Notes: generated by a model not told the origin, from the sequence alone. Numbered from the stretch's first letter, positions 8,988 to 18,967 are shown. The stretch: 60,164 bases of DNA from Intrasporangium calvum (GCF_028446585.1 NZ_JAPFQL010000034.1:1-60164); one strand, 5' to 3'. Program-made: numbers and translations.

Positions 8988-10004
8988 TCAGTAGGCGTCG
9001 AGGATGTCGACGACGAAGACGAGCGTGTCGGTGCCACTGATCCCGCCGTTGGGGTTGCCCTGCTCGCCGTAGCCGTCCTTCGACGGGATGACGAGGAGCA
9101 CGCGGCTGCCGACCTTCTTGCCGACGAGCGTGTTGTCCCAGCCCGGGATGACGGCGCCCACGCCGATCGGGAAGTCTGCCGCCGCGCCACGCTCCCACGA
9201 GGAGTCGAAGACGGAACCGTCCTTCCAGAGCACGCCGTGGTAGTGCGCGGCAATGAACTGGCCCTCCTTGACGACCGGGCCGTCACCTTCGATGAGGGTC
9301 GCCTCGCGCGTCTCCTTCGGCGGGTCGGCCTTGGGGATCGTCACCGTGGGCGCCTTGGCGTTGCCGTCCGCGAACTCCACGCCGGGGAAGCCGTCCGGGC
9401 TCGCCTTGCCCTCACCCTCCAGCTGCTTCAGCCCACGGTGCACGTCGGAGACGTCCGCGACGACGACGATGGTGTCGCCGGGCTCGACGCCGAGCTGGGC
9501 GTTGCCGCTGTCGCCGAAGCCCTTGGCCGGCGGGATGGTGAACGCGATCCGGGAGCCCTGCTGCGCACCCACGAGGCCCTCCGTGAAGCCCGCCAGCAGG
9601 TCGGTGCGCCCGAGCCGGTAGCCCTCGTCCCGGCGGCCCTTGCCGTAACCGTCGTCGAGGAGCTTGCCCGACGTGCCGTTGAAGATCTGGGCGCGAATGC
9701 GCACCGTGTCCTCCTTCGTCGCCGCCGAGCCGGTGCCCGGGGTGAGCACCCGGCGCTGGACGGTGGTCGTCGAGATGGGCGTGGTGCCGAGGTCGATCTT
9801 CGGCGCGGTCTTGAAGTCGACCGGGCCGGTGGCCGTGACCTTCGCGAGCGCGTCCGGCGTGTCGACGGGGGCGGGCGCGGCCGACGCGGTGCCGGCGGCG
9901 GTCCCGGTGGCCTGAGGCGTCGCCTGGTCGGGCTGGCCGCAGGCGGACAGGACGGACAGGCCGAGGACGGCGACGGCAGCCGTCGCGGCGGTTCGAATTC
10001 GCAC
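8988..10004 (-). CDS. FKBP-type peptidyl-prolyl isomerase lipoprotein, two FKBP repeats
   Basis: About 338 residues from a GTG at 10004. The N-terminus is a lipoprotein signal (VRIRT, hydrophobic stretch, lipobox LSAC), so the mature protein should be anchored to the outer face of the membrane. Two FKBP-like domains follow. The first (about residues 60-165) lacks the usual FDSSW motif; the second (about 225-335) has VFDSSWERG and VIPGWDNTLVG and looks active. It is probably an extracytoplasmic folding factor. A longer ATG-initiated frame exists to 10208, but its extra residues are Arg-rich and precede the signal peptide, so I reject it. The upstream ribosome-binding site is weak. Confidence 0.85.
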   Translation of the reverse strand: MRIRTAATAAVAVLGLSVLSACGQPDQATPQATGTAAGTASAAPAPVDTPDALAKVTATGPVDFKTAPKIDLGTTPISTTTVQRRVLTPGTGSAATKEDTVRIRAQIFNGTSGKLLDDGYGKGRRDEGYRLGRTDLLAGFTEGLVGAQQGSRIAFTIPPAKGFGDSGNAQLGVEPGDTIVVVADVSDVHRGLKQLEGEGKASPDGFPGVEFADGNAKAPTVTIPKADPPKETREATLIEGDGPVVKEGQFIAAHYHGVLWKDGSVFDSSWERGAAADFPIGVGAVIPGWDNTLVGKKVGSRVLLVIPSKDGYGEQGNPNGGISGTDTLVFVVDILDAY

Positions 10005-10117
10005 AGGAACGCTTTCGGGTCGTGGGATGGCGTCGATCAGCCCACCCGGGGGCGGGCCTCGGTCACTGTAACCCCCGTCCTTGTGGCCGTTGCGCGCAGC
10101 GGTCGTGCGGGCTCCGG

Positions 10118-11509
10118 TCAGAGCGTCCGCGGGACGGCCGGTGAGCGGGCGATCGTCTCCATCAGCCGCTCGACCCGCTCGTCGACGGCGCGGAACGGGT
10201 CCTTGCACAGGACGGTGCGCTGCGCCTGGTCGTTGAGCTTGAGGTGCACCCAGTCCACGGTGAAGTCGCGGCCGTGCGCCTGCGCGGCCCGGATGAAGTC
10301 GCCGCGCAGCTTGGCCCTCGTCGTCTGCGGCGGCCGGACCTTGGCCTCGAACACCTCGACGTCGGAGGCCACTCGAGCCGCCTGGCCACGCTTCTGCAGG
10401 AGGTAGAACAGCCCCCGGGCGCGGTTGATGTCGTGGTAGGCGAGGTCCAGCTGGAGGATGCGAGGATCGGACAGGCCGAGCCCATGCCGGGCGCGGTAGC
10501 GCTCGATGAGGCGCAGCTTGATCACCCAGTCGATCTCAGTGGCGATGGAGTCGAGGTCACCCGTGCCGATGGCCTCGAGCGTGCGACCCCAGAGGTCGAG
10601 GACCTGCTTGGTGTCCGGGGACTCCATCCCCTCCCGGTCGACGAACGAGGATGCCTTCTCGAAGTACTCCCGCTGCATGTCGAGGGCGGACAGCTCACGG
10701 CCGTTGGCCAGGCGCACCGTGGCGCGGCCCGTCGGGTCGTGGCTCATCGTGCGGATCGCCCTGATCGGGTTCTCGAGCGTCAGGTCCCGCATGACCACGC
10801 CGTGCTCGATGAGACGCAGGACGAGATCCGCCGAGCCGACCTTGAGCAGGCTCGTCGTCTCGGACATGTTGGAGTCGCCGACGATGACGTGCAGCCGGCG
10901 GTAGCGCTCCGCGTCGGCGTGCGGCTCGTCCCGGGTGTTGATGATCGGGCGCGAGCGAGTCGTCGCTGAGGAGACGCCCTCCCAGATGTGGTCGGCCCGC
11001 TGGCTGACGGCGAAGCTGGCGCCGTGGGCCGTGGCGACCACCTTGCCGGCGCCGCTCGTGATCTGGCGGCTGATGAGGAAGGGGATGAACATGTCGGACA
11101 CGCGCTGGAAGTCGCCGGTGCGCCCGAAGAGGTAGTTCTCGTGACATCCGTAGGAGTTGCCTGCCGAGTCGGTGTTGTTCTTGAAGACGAAGATCTCGCC
11201 CTCGACGCCGTCGTCGTGCAGTCGGGCCTGTGCGTCCTCCACGAGGCCCTCGAGGATCCGCTCCCCCGCCTTGTCCTGGACGACGAGCTCGCGGACGGAG
11301 TCACACTCGGCCGTCGCGTACTCCGGATGGGAGCCCACGTCGAGGTAGAGCCGGGCCCCGTTGCCCAGGAACACGTTGCTCGAGCGACCCCATGCCACGA
11401 CCCTGCGGAAGAGGTAGCGCGCGACCTCGTCGGGCGTGAGTCTGCGCTGCCCCTGCGTCGTGCAGGTGACGCCGTACTCGTTCTCGATCCCGAAGATGCG
11501 CCGCTCCAT
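10118..11509 (-). CDS. pafA: Pup--protein ligase PafA
   Basis: A 463-residue carboxylate-amine ligase related to glutamine synthetase. The opening [12 protein letters not shown] carries the metal-binding glutamates. [10 protein letters not shown] and [18 protein letters not shown] are the conserved nucleotide and Pup-binding motifs. With ATP it joins the C-terminal Glu of deamidated Pup to target lysines and so marks proteins for the proteasome. Its paralogue Dop lies at 15949-17469. It is divergent from an epimerase-like gene, with a 79-bp gap. Confidence 0.97.
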   Translation of the reverse strand: MERRIFGIENEYGVTCTTQGQRRLTPDEVARYLFRRVVAWGRSSNVFLGNGARLYLDVGSHPEYATAECDSVRELVVQDKAGERILEGLVEDAQARLHDDGVEGEIFVFKNNTDSAGNSYGCHENYLFGRTGDFQRVSDMFIPFLISRQITSGAGKVVATAHGASFAVSQRADHIWEGVSSATTRSRPIINTRDEPHADAERYRRLHVIVGDSNMSETTSLLKVGSADLVLRLIEHGVVMRDLTLENPIRAIRTMSHDPTGRATVRLANGRELSALDMQREYFEKASSFVDREGMESPDTKQVLDLWGRTLEAIGTGDLDSIATEIDWVIKLRLIERYRARHGLGLSDPRILQLDLAYHDINRARGLFYLLQKRGQAARVASDVEVFEAKVRPPQTTRAKLRGDFIRAAQAHGRDFTVDWVHLKLNDQAQRTVLCKDPFRAVDERVERLMETIARSPAVPRTL

Positions 11510-11588
11510 GGACCAACTCTAAGCACCGCTCCTCTGCTCGGCGCGAAGGTCGTGGACGGCGGCGCGGTGCCCGTGATGTGCTCCGAGC

Positions 11589-12614
11589 ATGGCTTCCGTC
11601 CTCGTCCTTGGTGGCACCAGCTGGGTCGGCGGGGCTGTGGCAGCCCACGCACTCTCCCTCGGGCACGAGGTCACCTGCCTCGCGCGCGGCGAGTCGGGCC
11701 GGGCCCCCGAGGGCACCACCTGGGTGCGGGCCGACCGGAGCGACCCGGCGGCCTACGAGGCGTTGCCCCGCGACATCCGGTGGGACCTCGTCGTCGATGT
11801 CGCCCGGCAGCCGGGCCACGTGCGCGGGGCCGTGCGGGCCTTGGCCGACCGGACGACCTCCTGGGCCTTCGTCAGCTCCTGCTCCGTCTACGCCCGGCAC
11901 GACGAACCCGGGGCCGACGAGTCGGCCGAGCTCCTGCCCGCCCTGGAGTCGGACACGGCGACCCCGGAGCAGTACGGCGAAGGCAAGGTCGCCTGCGAGC
12001 AGGCCGTCGCCGAGGGTCGCGGCGGTGACGCCCTCGTCGCGCGCAGCGGCCTCATCGTCGGCCATGGTGACCCGAGCGAACGGTCCGGCTACTGGCCGGG
12101 CCGCTTCTCCCAGGCGGCGAGGGACGGCGGACCGGTTCTCGTGCCCGACCACCCTGCGCAGCCCGTCCAGTGGGTCGACGTCCGGGACCTGACGGCATGG
12201 CTGATCCAAGCCGGGCTCCGCGGGACGACGGGGCGGTACAACGCCGTGGGCGCGGCGCTGTCCCTGACGGAGGTCCTGGACACAGCAGCGCAGGTGGCTG
12301 GCTTCGACGGTGAGGTGGTCCGCGCCGGCTCCACCGCGCTCGCGCAGCAGGACGTCCGGGACTTCATGGGACCCCGGTCGCTCCCCCTGTGGCTGGCCGA
12401 CCCCGCCTGGCAGTCCTTCATGGACCGCAGTGGCGCTGCGGCGGCCCGCGCCGGGCTCGAGACCCGCTCGTTGGAGGAGACCATGGCAGCGGCTCTCGCC
12501 TGGGAGACCGAGCTCGGGACGAGCCGCCCGAGGGCAAGGGCGGGGCTGGCCCGGGCCGAGGAGCTCGCTGTCATCCGGTCGCTCTCCGGCAGCAGTGCCG
12601 TCCACGGCGGATGA
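11589..12614 (+). CDS. NAD-dependent epimerase/dehydratase-like reductase
   Basis: A 341-residue extended short-chain dehydrogenase. The nucleotide-binding motif GGTSWVGG (residues 8-15) is close to the N-terminus. SSCSVYARH and QYGEGKVACE resemble the catalytic Ser and YxxxK of the family. The protein probably acts on a nucleotide sugar or isoprenoid-like substrate, but the substrate cannot be read from sequence. It is divergent from pafA and precedes the DivIVA-like gene by 88 nt. Confidence 0.8.
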   Translation: MASVLVLGGTSWVGGAVAAHALSLGHEVTCLARGESGRAPEGTTWVRADRSDPAAYEALPRDIRWDLVVDVARQPGHVRGAVRALADRTTSWAFVSSCSVYARHDEPGADESAELLPALESDTATPEQYGEGKVACEQAVAEGRGGDALVARSGLIVGHGDPSERSGYWPGRFSQAARDGGPVLVPDHPAQPVQWVDVRDLTAWLIQAGLRGTTGRYNAVGAALSLTEVLDTAAQVAGFDGEVVRAGSTALAQQDVRDFMGPRSLPLWLADPAWQSFMDRSGAAAARAGLETRSLEETMAAALAWETELGTSRPRARAGLARAEELAVIRSLSGSSAVHGG

Positions 12615-12702
12615 GGTCGGACCACCCCTGTCTCGATTTGCCGGGGCCTGTAAGAATGGCCAACGCCCCCCTTCCGACGCACTCCTCCACACTCTCTCTT
12701 GG

Positions 12703-13839
12703 ATGGCCATGATCGACAGACCCAACTTCAAGTTCTCCCGTCGCGGCTACGAGCCGGAGGAGGTCGACGCGTTCCTCGAGACGCAGAACCGCACTCTGCA
12801 GGCCGCAAAGAAGGACGCCTCCGAGCGCAGCGTCGAGCTCACGAAGCTCAACGCCCAGCTCGCCGACCTGCGCGGGCAGCTGGCCCAGCAGTCCCGCGCC
12901 ATGGCCGACCTGAAGAAGGCGGCCCCCTCGCAGGCCCAGACCTACACCGAGCTCGGTGAACGAGTCGGCCAGATCCTCACCCTCGCCGATGCCGAAGCCG
13001 CCGAGATGCGCAACCGCGCGTCCATGGAGGCCGACCAGATCCGGGAGCGCGCCAACAACGCTGCCGCCGAGCTCAAGGCCACGACCAGCGCCTACGCCGA
13101 GCAGGCCAAGGGCCGCGCCGACGAGGAGGCCCAGCGGGTCGTCGCCCAGGCCAACCGCGAGGCCCAGGCCATCATCGCCGAGGCCCAGAGCGTGGCGTCC
13201 GCCCAGCGCCAGGAAGCGGCCGCCGAGTACGAGTCGCACCGCGCCAAGGCTGCCGCCGCCACCGCCGAGCTCGAGACCACACTGGCCCACCGGCGGGAGC
13301 AGGCCGACAAGGAGTTCGAGACGCGTCGCCAGGCTCTCGAGGCCACCCTGCTCGAGGCAGAGCGCCAGGCCAAGCAGCTGCGAGAGCGCTCCGAGCACGA
13401 GGCCGCCGAGCTGCGCGGCCGCGCGCAGGCGATCCTCAACGGGGCCCAGTCCCAGGCCGACCTCATCGTCTCCGAAGCCCGCGACCACGCGGCTCGGCTG
13501 CGCGAGGAGTCGGAGCGCGAGCTGGCCGCGTCCACCGCGCAGCGGGACGCCATCACCGCGCAGCTGTCCAACGTCCGGCAGATGCTGGCCACCCTGGGCG
13601 GCGGCGCCATTGCCGATGCGCTCCCGGCGCCAGCGGCGCAGCCGGCGGCACCTCAGCCGGCGCCGGCCCAGCAGCCCGAGGGCCAGCAGGCTGCCCCGCA
13701 GGCCGTCCCCGAGCCGGCCGCAGCGGACACGACGATCGTCATGCAGGCGATCCCGTCCCAGGACAACGACTCCAAGCCCGCCAACGGCGAGCACCGCGGC
13801 GACAACGCCGACCAGCGAGAGCCGGCGCGCAGCAACTGA
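12703..13839 (+). CDS. DivIVA/Wag31-type coiled-coil protein
   Basis: About 378 residues from the ATG at 12703 (a second ATG is at 12709). The N-terminus IDRPNFKFSRRGYEPEEVDAF is the DivIVA lipid-binding domain motif that senses curved membrane. Almost all the rest, to about residue 300, is Ala/Glu/Gln-rich coiled coil, followed by a Pro/Ala/Gln-rich tail. Such proteins mark poles and septa and recruit cell-wall machinery. This may be a second DivIVA-domain protein rather than the essential Wag31, which normally sits beside ftsZ/sepF. A strong hairpin terminator follows at 13876. Confidence 0.85.
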   Translation: MAMIDRPNFKFSRRGYEPEEVDAFLETQNRTLQAAKKDASERSVELTKLNAQLADLRGQLAQQSRAMADLKKAAPSQAQTYTELGERVGQILTLADAEAAEMRNRASMEADQIRERANNAAAELKATTSAYAEQAKGRADEEAQRVVAQANREAQAIIAEAQSVASAQRQEAAAEYESHRAKAAAATAELETTLAHRREQADKEFETRRQALEATLLEAERQAKQLRERSEHEAAELRGRAQAILNGAQSQADLIVSEARDHAARLREESERELAASTAQRDAITAQLSNVRQMLATLGGGAIADALPAPAAQPAAPQPAPAQQPEGQQAAPQAVPEPAAADTTIVMQAIPSQDNDSKPANGEHRGDNADQREPARSN

Positions 13840-13875
13840 GCCCGCCGGGGCATCCGCTCCGCCAGGCGCACACGA

Positions 13876-13913
13876 AAGAAGCCGTCCGGTCCGTCAGGAC
13901 CGGACGGCTTCTT
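13876..13913. terminator. Bidirectional intrinsic terminator
   Basis: Arms 13876-13892 and 13897-13913 pair perfectly over 17 bp (AAGAAGCCGTCCGGTCC) with a 4-nt GTCA loop. The stem ends in CTTCTT on either strand. It separates the plus-strand DivIVA-like gene from the convergent proteasome operon that ends at prcA. Confidence 0.9.
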
Positions 13914-13960
13914 CGTCAGTCAGACCAGCGCGAGAGCCGGTGGCTGGCGCGGCCGTGACG

Positions 13961-14821
13961 TCAGCTCGGCTGCGTCGGTCCGTCGTCCTTGCCCTGCCCC
14001 TCGTCCGAGGGCCCGGCGTTGTCGTGGCCGACGGGAGCGCTCGGTGAGGCCTCTTCCGTCTCGCCGCTCAACACCTGCGGGTGCCCGGGATGCACCTCGT
14101 CACCCGGGGCGTCGGACATGGGGTTGTCCCGACTCAGCAGCCGCTCCAGGAGCGGCCCGACGACTCGGCGGAAGGTCCGCCGTGGGCGATCCCGGTCGAG
14201 CACCGCGACCTCCAGCAGGTCGGCGCCCAGCTCCCGGGGCTCGGCGCCCTCGGGCGAGACGGCGAGCACGTCGACGGCAAGGCGCAGCGCCTCGCCGAGG
14301 CTGAGGCCCGGGCGCCACCGCTCGGCCAGCCCGGCCTCTGCCTGATCGCTCGCACCGCCCATGACGACGAAGCCACGCTCGTCGGCGACCGAACCGTCGT
14401 AGGTGAGCCGGAAGATCTGGTCGTCCTCGACCCGCGCACCCACCTCGGCCACGACGATCTCGATCTCGAAGGGCTTCGACTCCTGGGTGAAGACGGCGCC
14501 GAGGGTCTGCGCGTAGGTGTTGGCCAGGGCCCGCGCGGTCACGTCGGTGCGGTCGTAGGAGTAGCCGCGCAGGTCGGCGTAACGGATGCCGGCGACCCGC
14601 AGCGACTCGAACTCGTTGTAGCGCCCGACGGCGGCGAAGGCGATCCGGTCGTAGATCTCGGAGACCTTGTGCAGGGCTCGAGAGGGGTTCTCGGCGACGA
14701 AGGCGATGCCCTTGTCGTAGGCGAGCACCACGACCGACCGTCCGCGGGCGATTCCCTTGCGGGCGAAGTCGGCCCGGTCCTTCATGACCTGCTCGGGCGG
14801 GACGTAGAAGGGCATCGTCAT
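13961..14821 (-). CDS. prcA: 20S proteasome subunit alpha
   Basis: A 286-residue alpha-type subunit. The N-terminal [20 protein letters not shown] forms the gate and H0 helix, followed by the four-layer core. It forms the outer rings of the 20S particle and docks the Mpa ATPase C-terminus. The last 50 or so residues are a polar Ser/Pro/Gly/Asp tail, longer than in many relatives. Its ATG overlaps the prcB stop by 4 nt, so the two subunits are made in a coupled ratio. Confidence 0.97.
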   Translation of the reverse strand: MTMPFYVPPEQVMKDRADFARKGIARGRSVVVLAYDKGIAFVAENPSRALHKVSEIYDRIAFAAVGRYNEFESLRVAGIRYADLRGYSYDRTDVTARALANTYAQTLGAVFTQESKPFEIEIVVAEVGARVEDDQIFRLTYDGSVADERGFVVMGGASDQAEAGLAERWRPGLSLGEALRLAVDVLAVSPEGAEPRELGADLLEVAVLDRDRPRRTFRRVVGPLLERLLSRDNPMSDAPGDEVHPGHPQVLSGETEEASPSAPVGHDNAGPSDEGQGKDDGPTQPS

Positions 14822-15651
14822 CGGGCACCTCCGGGGTTGCCGCGGCGGGACTCGACGATCGCCGCGACGTGGTCCGCGAGGACGTCCTCGGGGACGAAGC
14901 GCGCGCCCGTGTGGTCCACCACCGTCACGGTCGGCCAGATCTGGCGGCCGAGGTCGGGGCCGCCGGTGGCGGAGTCGTCATCGGCCGCGTCGTAGAGGGC
15001 CTCGACAGCGACGCGGACGGCCGCCTCCTCGCTGAGGCCGGGCCGCCACAGCTTCTTCAGGGCGCCGCGCGCAAACAAGGAGCCGGAGCCGCTCGAGTGG
15101 TGCCCGCCCTCGAGGTAGCAGCCGCCCGTGACGTCGTAGGAGTAGATCCGACCGACGCCATCGTCGAGGTCGAAGCCGGCATAGGTCGGGACGACGGTGA
15201 GGCCCTGCATCGCGAGGGCCAGGTTGCCCCGAATCATCGAGGCGAGGCGGTTGGCCTTGCCCTCGAGCGACATGATGGCGCCCTCGATCTTCTCGTAGTG
15301 CTCGAGCTCGACCTGGTAGAGCCGGATCAGCTCGACGGCGATGCCCGCGGTGCCGGCGATACCGACCACGCTGTACTCGTCGGCGATGAAGACCTTCTCC
15401 ATGTCGCGGTTGGCGATGATGTTGCCCATCGTCGCGCGGCGGTCGCCCGCCATGACGACGCCTCCTTCATGCAGGAGGGAGACGATCGTCGTGCCGTGAG
15501 GCGCCTCGATGCTCGCTCCGACGGGCAACGGCCGGCCCGACGGAAGCAGCTCCGGCCGGTAGCCCGCCACGAAGTCGGTGAAGGAGGACGACCCGCTCGC
15601 GAGGAACGCGTCGTCGAGCCGAGGTGCGCGTGACGTGGGTCGGCCGCTCAC
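14818..15651 (-). CDS. prcB: 20S proteasome subunit beta
   Basis: A 277-residue catalytic subunit with a propeptide. Autocleavage is expected between Gly53 and Thr54 (HG-TTIVS), giving the N-terminal nucleophile threonine. The catalytic Asp and Lys of the family (positions 17 and 33 of the mature chain) are present as Asp70 and Lys86. It degrades pupylated substrates within the particle. It overlaps pup upstream and prcA downstream by ATGA junctions, giving a pup-prcB-prcA operon. Confidence 0.97.
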   Translation of the reverse strand: MSGRPTSRAPRLDDAFLASGSSSFTDFVAGYRPELLPSGRPLPVGASIEAPHGTTIVSLLHEGGVVMAGDRRATMGNIIANRDMEKVFIADEYSVVGIAGTAGIAVELIRLYQVELEHYEKIEGAIMSLEGKANRLASMIRGNLALAMQGLTVVPTYAGFDLDDGVGRIYSYDVTGGCYLEGGHHSSGSGSLFARGALKKLWRPGLSEEAAVRVAVEALYDAADDDSATGGPDLGRQIWPTVTVVDHTGARFVPEDVLADHVAAIVESRRGNPGGAR

Positions 15652-15854
15652 TGGCCGCCCTTCTGCACGAAGCCGCGGACGAACTCCTCGGCGTTCGACT
15701 CGAGAACGCCGTCGATCTCGTCCAGGACGCTGTCGATGTCGTCCTCGAGCCCTTCCTTGACGGCTGCTCCGGACGGGGCGGCAGGCGGGGGCTCGGGAGC
15801 CTCGGGGGGCTCCTCGTCCCGGCGCTGGGGTCTGGCGTGTTCCTGGCCCGGCAT
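15648..15854 (-). CDS. pup: Prokaryotic ubiquitin-like protein Pup
   Basis: A 68-residue disordered, acidic modifier ending in Gly-Gly-Gln. The C-terminal Gln must be deamidated to Glu by Dop before PafA can attach it to lysines. The central helix ([17 protein letters not shown]) binds the Mpa coiled coil and the [11 protein letters not shown] tail is canonical. The ATG at 15854 is supported by GGAGGT five bases upstream; an in-frame TTG four codons earlier overlaps that site and is rejected. The stop overlaps the prcB start. Confidence 0.97.
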   Translation of the reverse strand: MPGQEHARPQRRDEEPPEAPEPPPAAPSGAAVKEGLEDDIDSVLDEIDGVLESNAEEFVRGFVQKGGQ

Positions 15855-15948
15855 GGCTACCTCCAAAGAGCGCGATTCACCGATACCCCGACCCTAACCC
15901 GTTCGGGCAGAGTCCGCGTCGGCGTCCCACGTCGGCGCGGCCCCTGGT

Positions 15949-17469
15949 TCACTCGGGGGTCGCCAGGGCCCGGAGCAGCGACTCGACGTCATCGCTCTGG
16001 TCGAGCAGGTCGCCGACCTGAGCCCGGGTGCCGCGCTCGGGCTCGAGGATCGGCACCCGCTGGAGGTTGGGGCGCCCGGGCACGTCGAAGACCACCGAGT
16101 CCCAGCTGGCGGAGAACACCTGCGGGGTGAAGCGACGCACGCAGTTGCCGCGGAACCACGCGCGGGTGTCCTCTGGCGGGGTGGCCTGGGCGGCACGGAC
16201 CTCCGCGGGCGTGACGAGGTCGACGGTGCGACCGCGGTCCCGGAGCCGGTGCAGCAAGCCCTTCTCCGGGCGGACGTCGGCCCACTGGATGTCGATCGCC
16301 GCGAGACGGTGGTCGTCCCACTCCAGACCGTCCCGCTGCCGATAGCCGTTGAGCAGCTGCAGCTTGGTGACCCAGTCGACCAGGCCCGCGGCCGACATGA
16401 CGTCACCGCCGAGCCGGTTCAGCACGTCCTCCCAGTAGCGCATGACCTCCTCGGTCGCACTCGGCACCGGGTCGTCCGCTCGCGCGTCGAGCCAGGAACG
16501 GGCGGCCTCGAGATACATCCACTGGACGTCCAGCGCGGTCATCGAACGGCCGTCGACCAGCTCCACCGTCGTCTTCAGGGTCGGGTCGTGCGAGACCGCC
16601 TGCAACGCCGCCACCGGCCGACGGATCGACCAGTCGGACGTCAGGTGGCCGTCCTCGATCATGCCGAGCACGAGCGAGGTCGTGCCCATCTTGAGCAGGG
16701 TCGCAACGTCGAGCAGGTTGGCGTCACCGATGATGACGTGCAGGCGGCGGTAGCGGTCGGCCACCGCGTGCGGCTCGTCGCGGGTGTTGATGATCGGGCG
16801 CTTGAGCGTCGTCTCGAGCCCCACCTCGGTCTCGAAGAAGTCCGCCCGCTGGGACACCTGGAAGCCGGGCACTCGCGAGTCGACCCCGAGCCCGACCCGA
16901 CCGGCGCCGCAGACGACCTGTCGCGTCACGAAGAACGGGATGAGGTGGCGGACGATGTCGGGGAAGGGCGTCCGCCGGGGCATGAGGTAGTTCTCGTGCG
17001 TGCCGTAGGACTGCCCCTTGCCGTCGGCGTTGTTCTTGTAGAGGTTGACCGGGGCCTGCCCGGGGCGGCTCGCCAGCAGGCGCACCGACTCGAGGGCGAT
17101 CGCGTCGCCGGCGCGGTCCCAGCGCACGGCGGCGCGGGGCACGGTGACCTCGGGTGAGCTGTACTCGGGGTGCGCGTGGTCGACGTAGTAGCGGGCTCCG
17201 TTGGGCAGCACCACGTTGGCGAGGGTGGGGTCCTCGATGTCGGTCAGCTGGCTCGGGTCGGCTGTGTCTCGGTCCACGTGCCAGCCGCGCGCGTCCTGGA
17301 GAGGGTCCTCGAAGGCATAGTCCCAGCTCGACTGGTTGGAGCGGATGCCGTGCGCCGCGGCGTAGACGCTGACGACCTGGCCGGAGAGGAACATGGGGTT
17401 GGCCAGGGGGTCACCGGGCACGGAGATGCCGAACTCGGTCTCGAGGCCCATGATCCGCCGTACCGTCAT
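15949..17469 (-). CDS. dop: Pup deamidase/depupylase Dop
   Basis: A 506-residue paralogue of PafA. MTVRRIMGLETEFGISVPG opens the protein, and the ATG at 17469 is chosen at this conserved point although the frame is open for 20 more codons. The insertion after ISVPGDPLANP is the Dop-loop region that separates Dop from PafA. HPEYSSPEV and [18 protein letters not shown] are shared with PafA. It deamidates the C-terminal Gln of Pup and removes Pup from substrates. It lies 94 nt upstream of pup on the same strand. Confidence 0.96.
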   Translation of the reverse strand: MTVRRIMGLETEFGISVPGDPLANPMFLSGQVVSVYAAAHGIRSNQSSWDYAFEDPLQDARGWHVDRDTADPSQLTDIEDPTLANVVLPNGARYYVDHAHPEYSSPEVTVPRAAVRWDRAGDAIALESVRLLASRPGQAPVNLYKNNADGKGQSYGTHENYLMPRRTPFPDIVRHLIPFFVTRQVVCGAGRVGLGVDSRVPGFQVSQRADFFETEVGLETTLKRPIINTRDEPHAVADRYRRLHVIIGDANLLDVATLLKMGTTSLVLGMIEDGHLTSDWSIRRPVAALQAVSHDPTLKTTVELVDGRSMTALDVQWMYLEAARSWLDARADDPVPSATEEVMRYWEDVLNRLGGDVMSAAGLVDWVTKLQLLNGYRQRDGLEWDDHRLAAIDIQWADVRPEKGLLHRLRDRGRTVDLVTPAEVRAAQATPPEDTRAWFRGNCVRRFTPQVFSASWDSVVFDVPGRPNLQRVPILEPERGTRAQVGDLLDQSDDVESLLRALATPE

Positions 17470-17558
17470 GGTCGAGACCATAACCACAGCATCCGGCCGC
17501 CACGCCAGCAGGTCGACTATCGTCGACACACACGCGAACCTCGAGAGGGGACCAGCCA

Positions 17559-18548
17559 GTGAAAGATGTGGTCGTCTTCAGCGGCTCCGCCCATCCCGCC
17601 CTCGCCGACCGGATCTGTGCCCATCTGGGCGTCACCCGTTCCCCGGTCGACATCAAGCGCTTCAGCAACGACTGCCTCCAGGCGCAGCTCCTCGAGAACT
17701 GCCGGCTCAGGGACGTCTACCTCGTCCAGCCCCTGGTGCCTCCGACCCAGGAGCACCTGATGGAGCTTCTCCTCATGATCGACGCGGCCCGCGGGGCCTC
17801 CGCGGCCCAGATCACCGCGGTCATGCCGCACTATGCCTACGCTCGCTCGGACAAGAAGGACGCCTCCCGGATCTCCCTCGGGGGGCGTCTCGTCGCCGAC
17901 ATGATCGGGACGGCGGGTGCCGACCGCGTGTTGACGATGGCTCTCCACGCCCCGCAGGTGCACGGCTTCTTCTCGATGCCGGTCGACCACCTGACGGCGA
18001 TCGGCGTGCTGGCCGACCACTTCCGCGGCTCCGACCTCTCGGACCGCGTCGTGGTCAGTCCCGACCTGGGCAACGCCAAGGTCGCCAGCCAGTTCGCCCG
18101 GCTCCTCGGCCTGCCCGTCGCGGCGGGTTCCAAGCGCCGGATCTCCGACGACGAGGTCGTGATCGACTCGATCGTCGGCGACGTCGCCGGTCGTCGCGCG
18201 ATCATCCTCGACGACGAGATCGCCACCGGTGGCTCCATGCTCGAGCTGATGGACCGCCTCCGTGACGCTGGGGCGACCGACGCCACCGTTGTCTGCACCC
18301 ATGGCCTCTTCGCCGGCAAAGCCGTCGAACGGCTCCGAGGGCACCCGTTCGTCACCGAGGTGGTCACAACCGACACCGTCCCACCGCCGGTCGGCTGGCC
18401 CGAGCTGCGCGTCCGCTCGGTGGCGGCGCTCTTCGCCGAGGCGATCGACCGGATCCACCACGGGCGGTCCGTGTCGTCGCTCTTCGAGGGGGTCGACCCG
18501 ACCTACGCACCCCCGCAGGCCCGCCTGCCCTTCGAGACGCTGGCCTGA
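17559..18548 (+). CDS. Ribose-phosphate diphosphokinase family protein
   Basis: A 329-residue phosphoribosyltransferase-fold protein. HYAYARSDKK stands where classical Prs has a YxRQDRK motif, VVVSPDLGNAK replaces the usual SPDxGG(V/A)xRA, and ILDDEIATGGSM is the PRPP-binding loop. It should make PRPP from ribose 5-phosphate and ATP or be a divergent paralogue of Prs. The altered flag and phosphate-binding regions suggest that it is not the housekeeping copy. It is divergent from dop and followed at 7 nt by a small membrane protein gene. Confidence 0.8.
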   Translation: MKDVVVFSGSAHPALADRICAHLGVTRSPVDIKRFSNDCLQAQLLENCRLRDVYLVQPLVPPTQEHLMELLLMIDAARGASAAQITAVMPHYAYARSDKKDASRISLGGRLVADMIGTAGADRVLTMALHAPQVHGFFSMPVDHLTAIGVLADHFRGSDLSDRVVVSPDLGNAKVASQFARLLGLPVAAGSKRRISDDEVVIDSIVGDVAGRRAIILDDEIATGGSMLELMDRLRDAGATDATVVCTHGLFAGKAVERLRGHPFVTEVVTTDTVPPPVGWPELRVRSVAALFAEAIDRIHHGRSVSSLFEGVDPTYAPPQARLPFETLA

Positions 18549-18555
18549 GGGCGCG

Positions 18556-18945
18556 GTGGCCGAGCGACCGCCCTTCTGGCGCAATCCGGGTGTGGCCTTC
18601 GTCGTCGACGCCCTCCTCGTCCTCGTCTTCGCCGCGATCGGGCGCGCCTCTCACGACGAGGGCATCACGGCTTCGGGCGTGTTCGCCACCGCGAGCCCGT
18701 TCCTCGTCGGCACTGCGGTCGGCTGGCTCCTCGTCCGGGCCCTTCGCGGCTCCTGGCCACTCGAGGTGGGGCCCGGCATCACGGTGTGGTTCGCCACGGT
18801 CTTCATCGGCATGGCGCTGCGGGTCGCCGTGCTGGGCAGCCTGGCCTGGGCCTTCGTCGCCGTCGCGGCGGCAGTCCTGGCCACCCTGCTCATCGGCTGG
18901 CGCGCGCTGCTGACCCTGGCGACCGCTCGCTCAGCGCGCCGCTGA
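18556..18945 (+). CDS. DUF3054 family membrane protein
   Basis: A 129-residue protein from a GTG at 18556, with GAGGGCG upstream overlapping the previous stop region. About four hydrophobic segments and the motif RASHDEG after the first helix identify DUF3054, a small actinobacterial membrane family without known role. It starts 7 nt after the PRPP-synthetase-like gene, so the two form a transcription unit. Confidence 0.8.
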   Translation: MAERPPFWRNPGVAFVVDALLVLVFAAIGRASHDEGITASGVFATASPFLVGTAVGWLLVRALRGSWPLEVGPGITVWFATVFIGMALRVAVLGSLAWAFVAVAAAVLATLLIGWRALLTLATARSARR

Positions 18946-18950
18946 GAACG

Positions 18951-18967
18951 AGCCCAGCGGCATACGG
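18951..18967 (+). repeat. REP-like repeat copy c
   Basis: AGCCCAGCGGCATACGG, 6 nt after the DUF3054 stop codon and before the convergent mpa end. CTGAGAACGAGCCCAG upstream can form only a weak hairpin. Confidence 0.7.

Noticed and set aside
10005-10208. Longer N-terminus for the FKBP lipoprotein
   Set aside because: It would bury the signal peptide 68 residues into the protein. A GTG directly before the signal is better placed.
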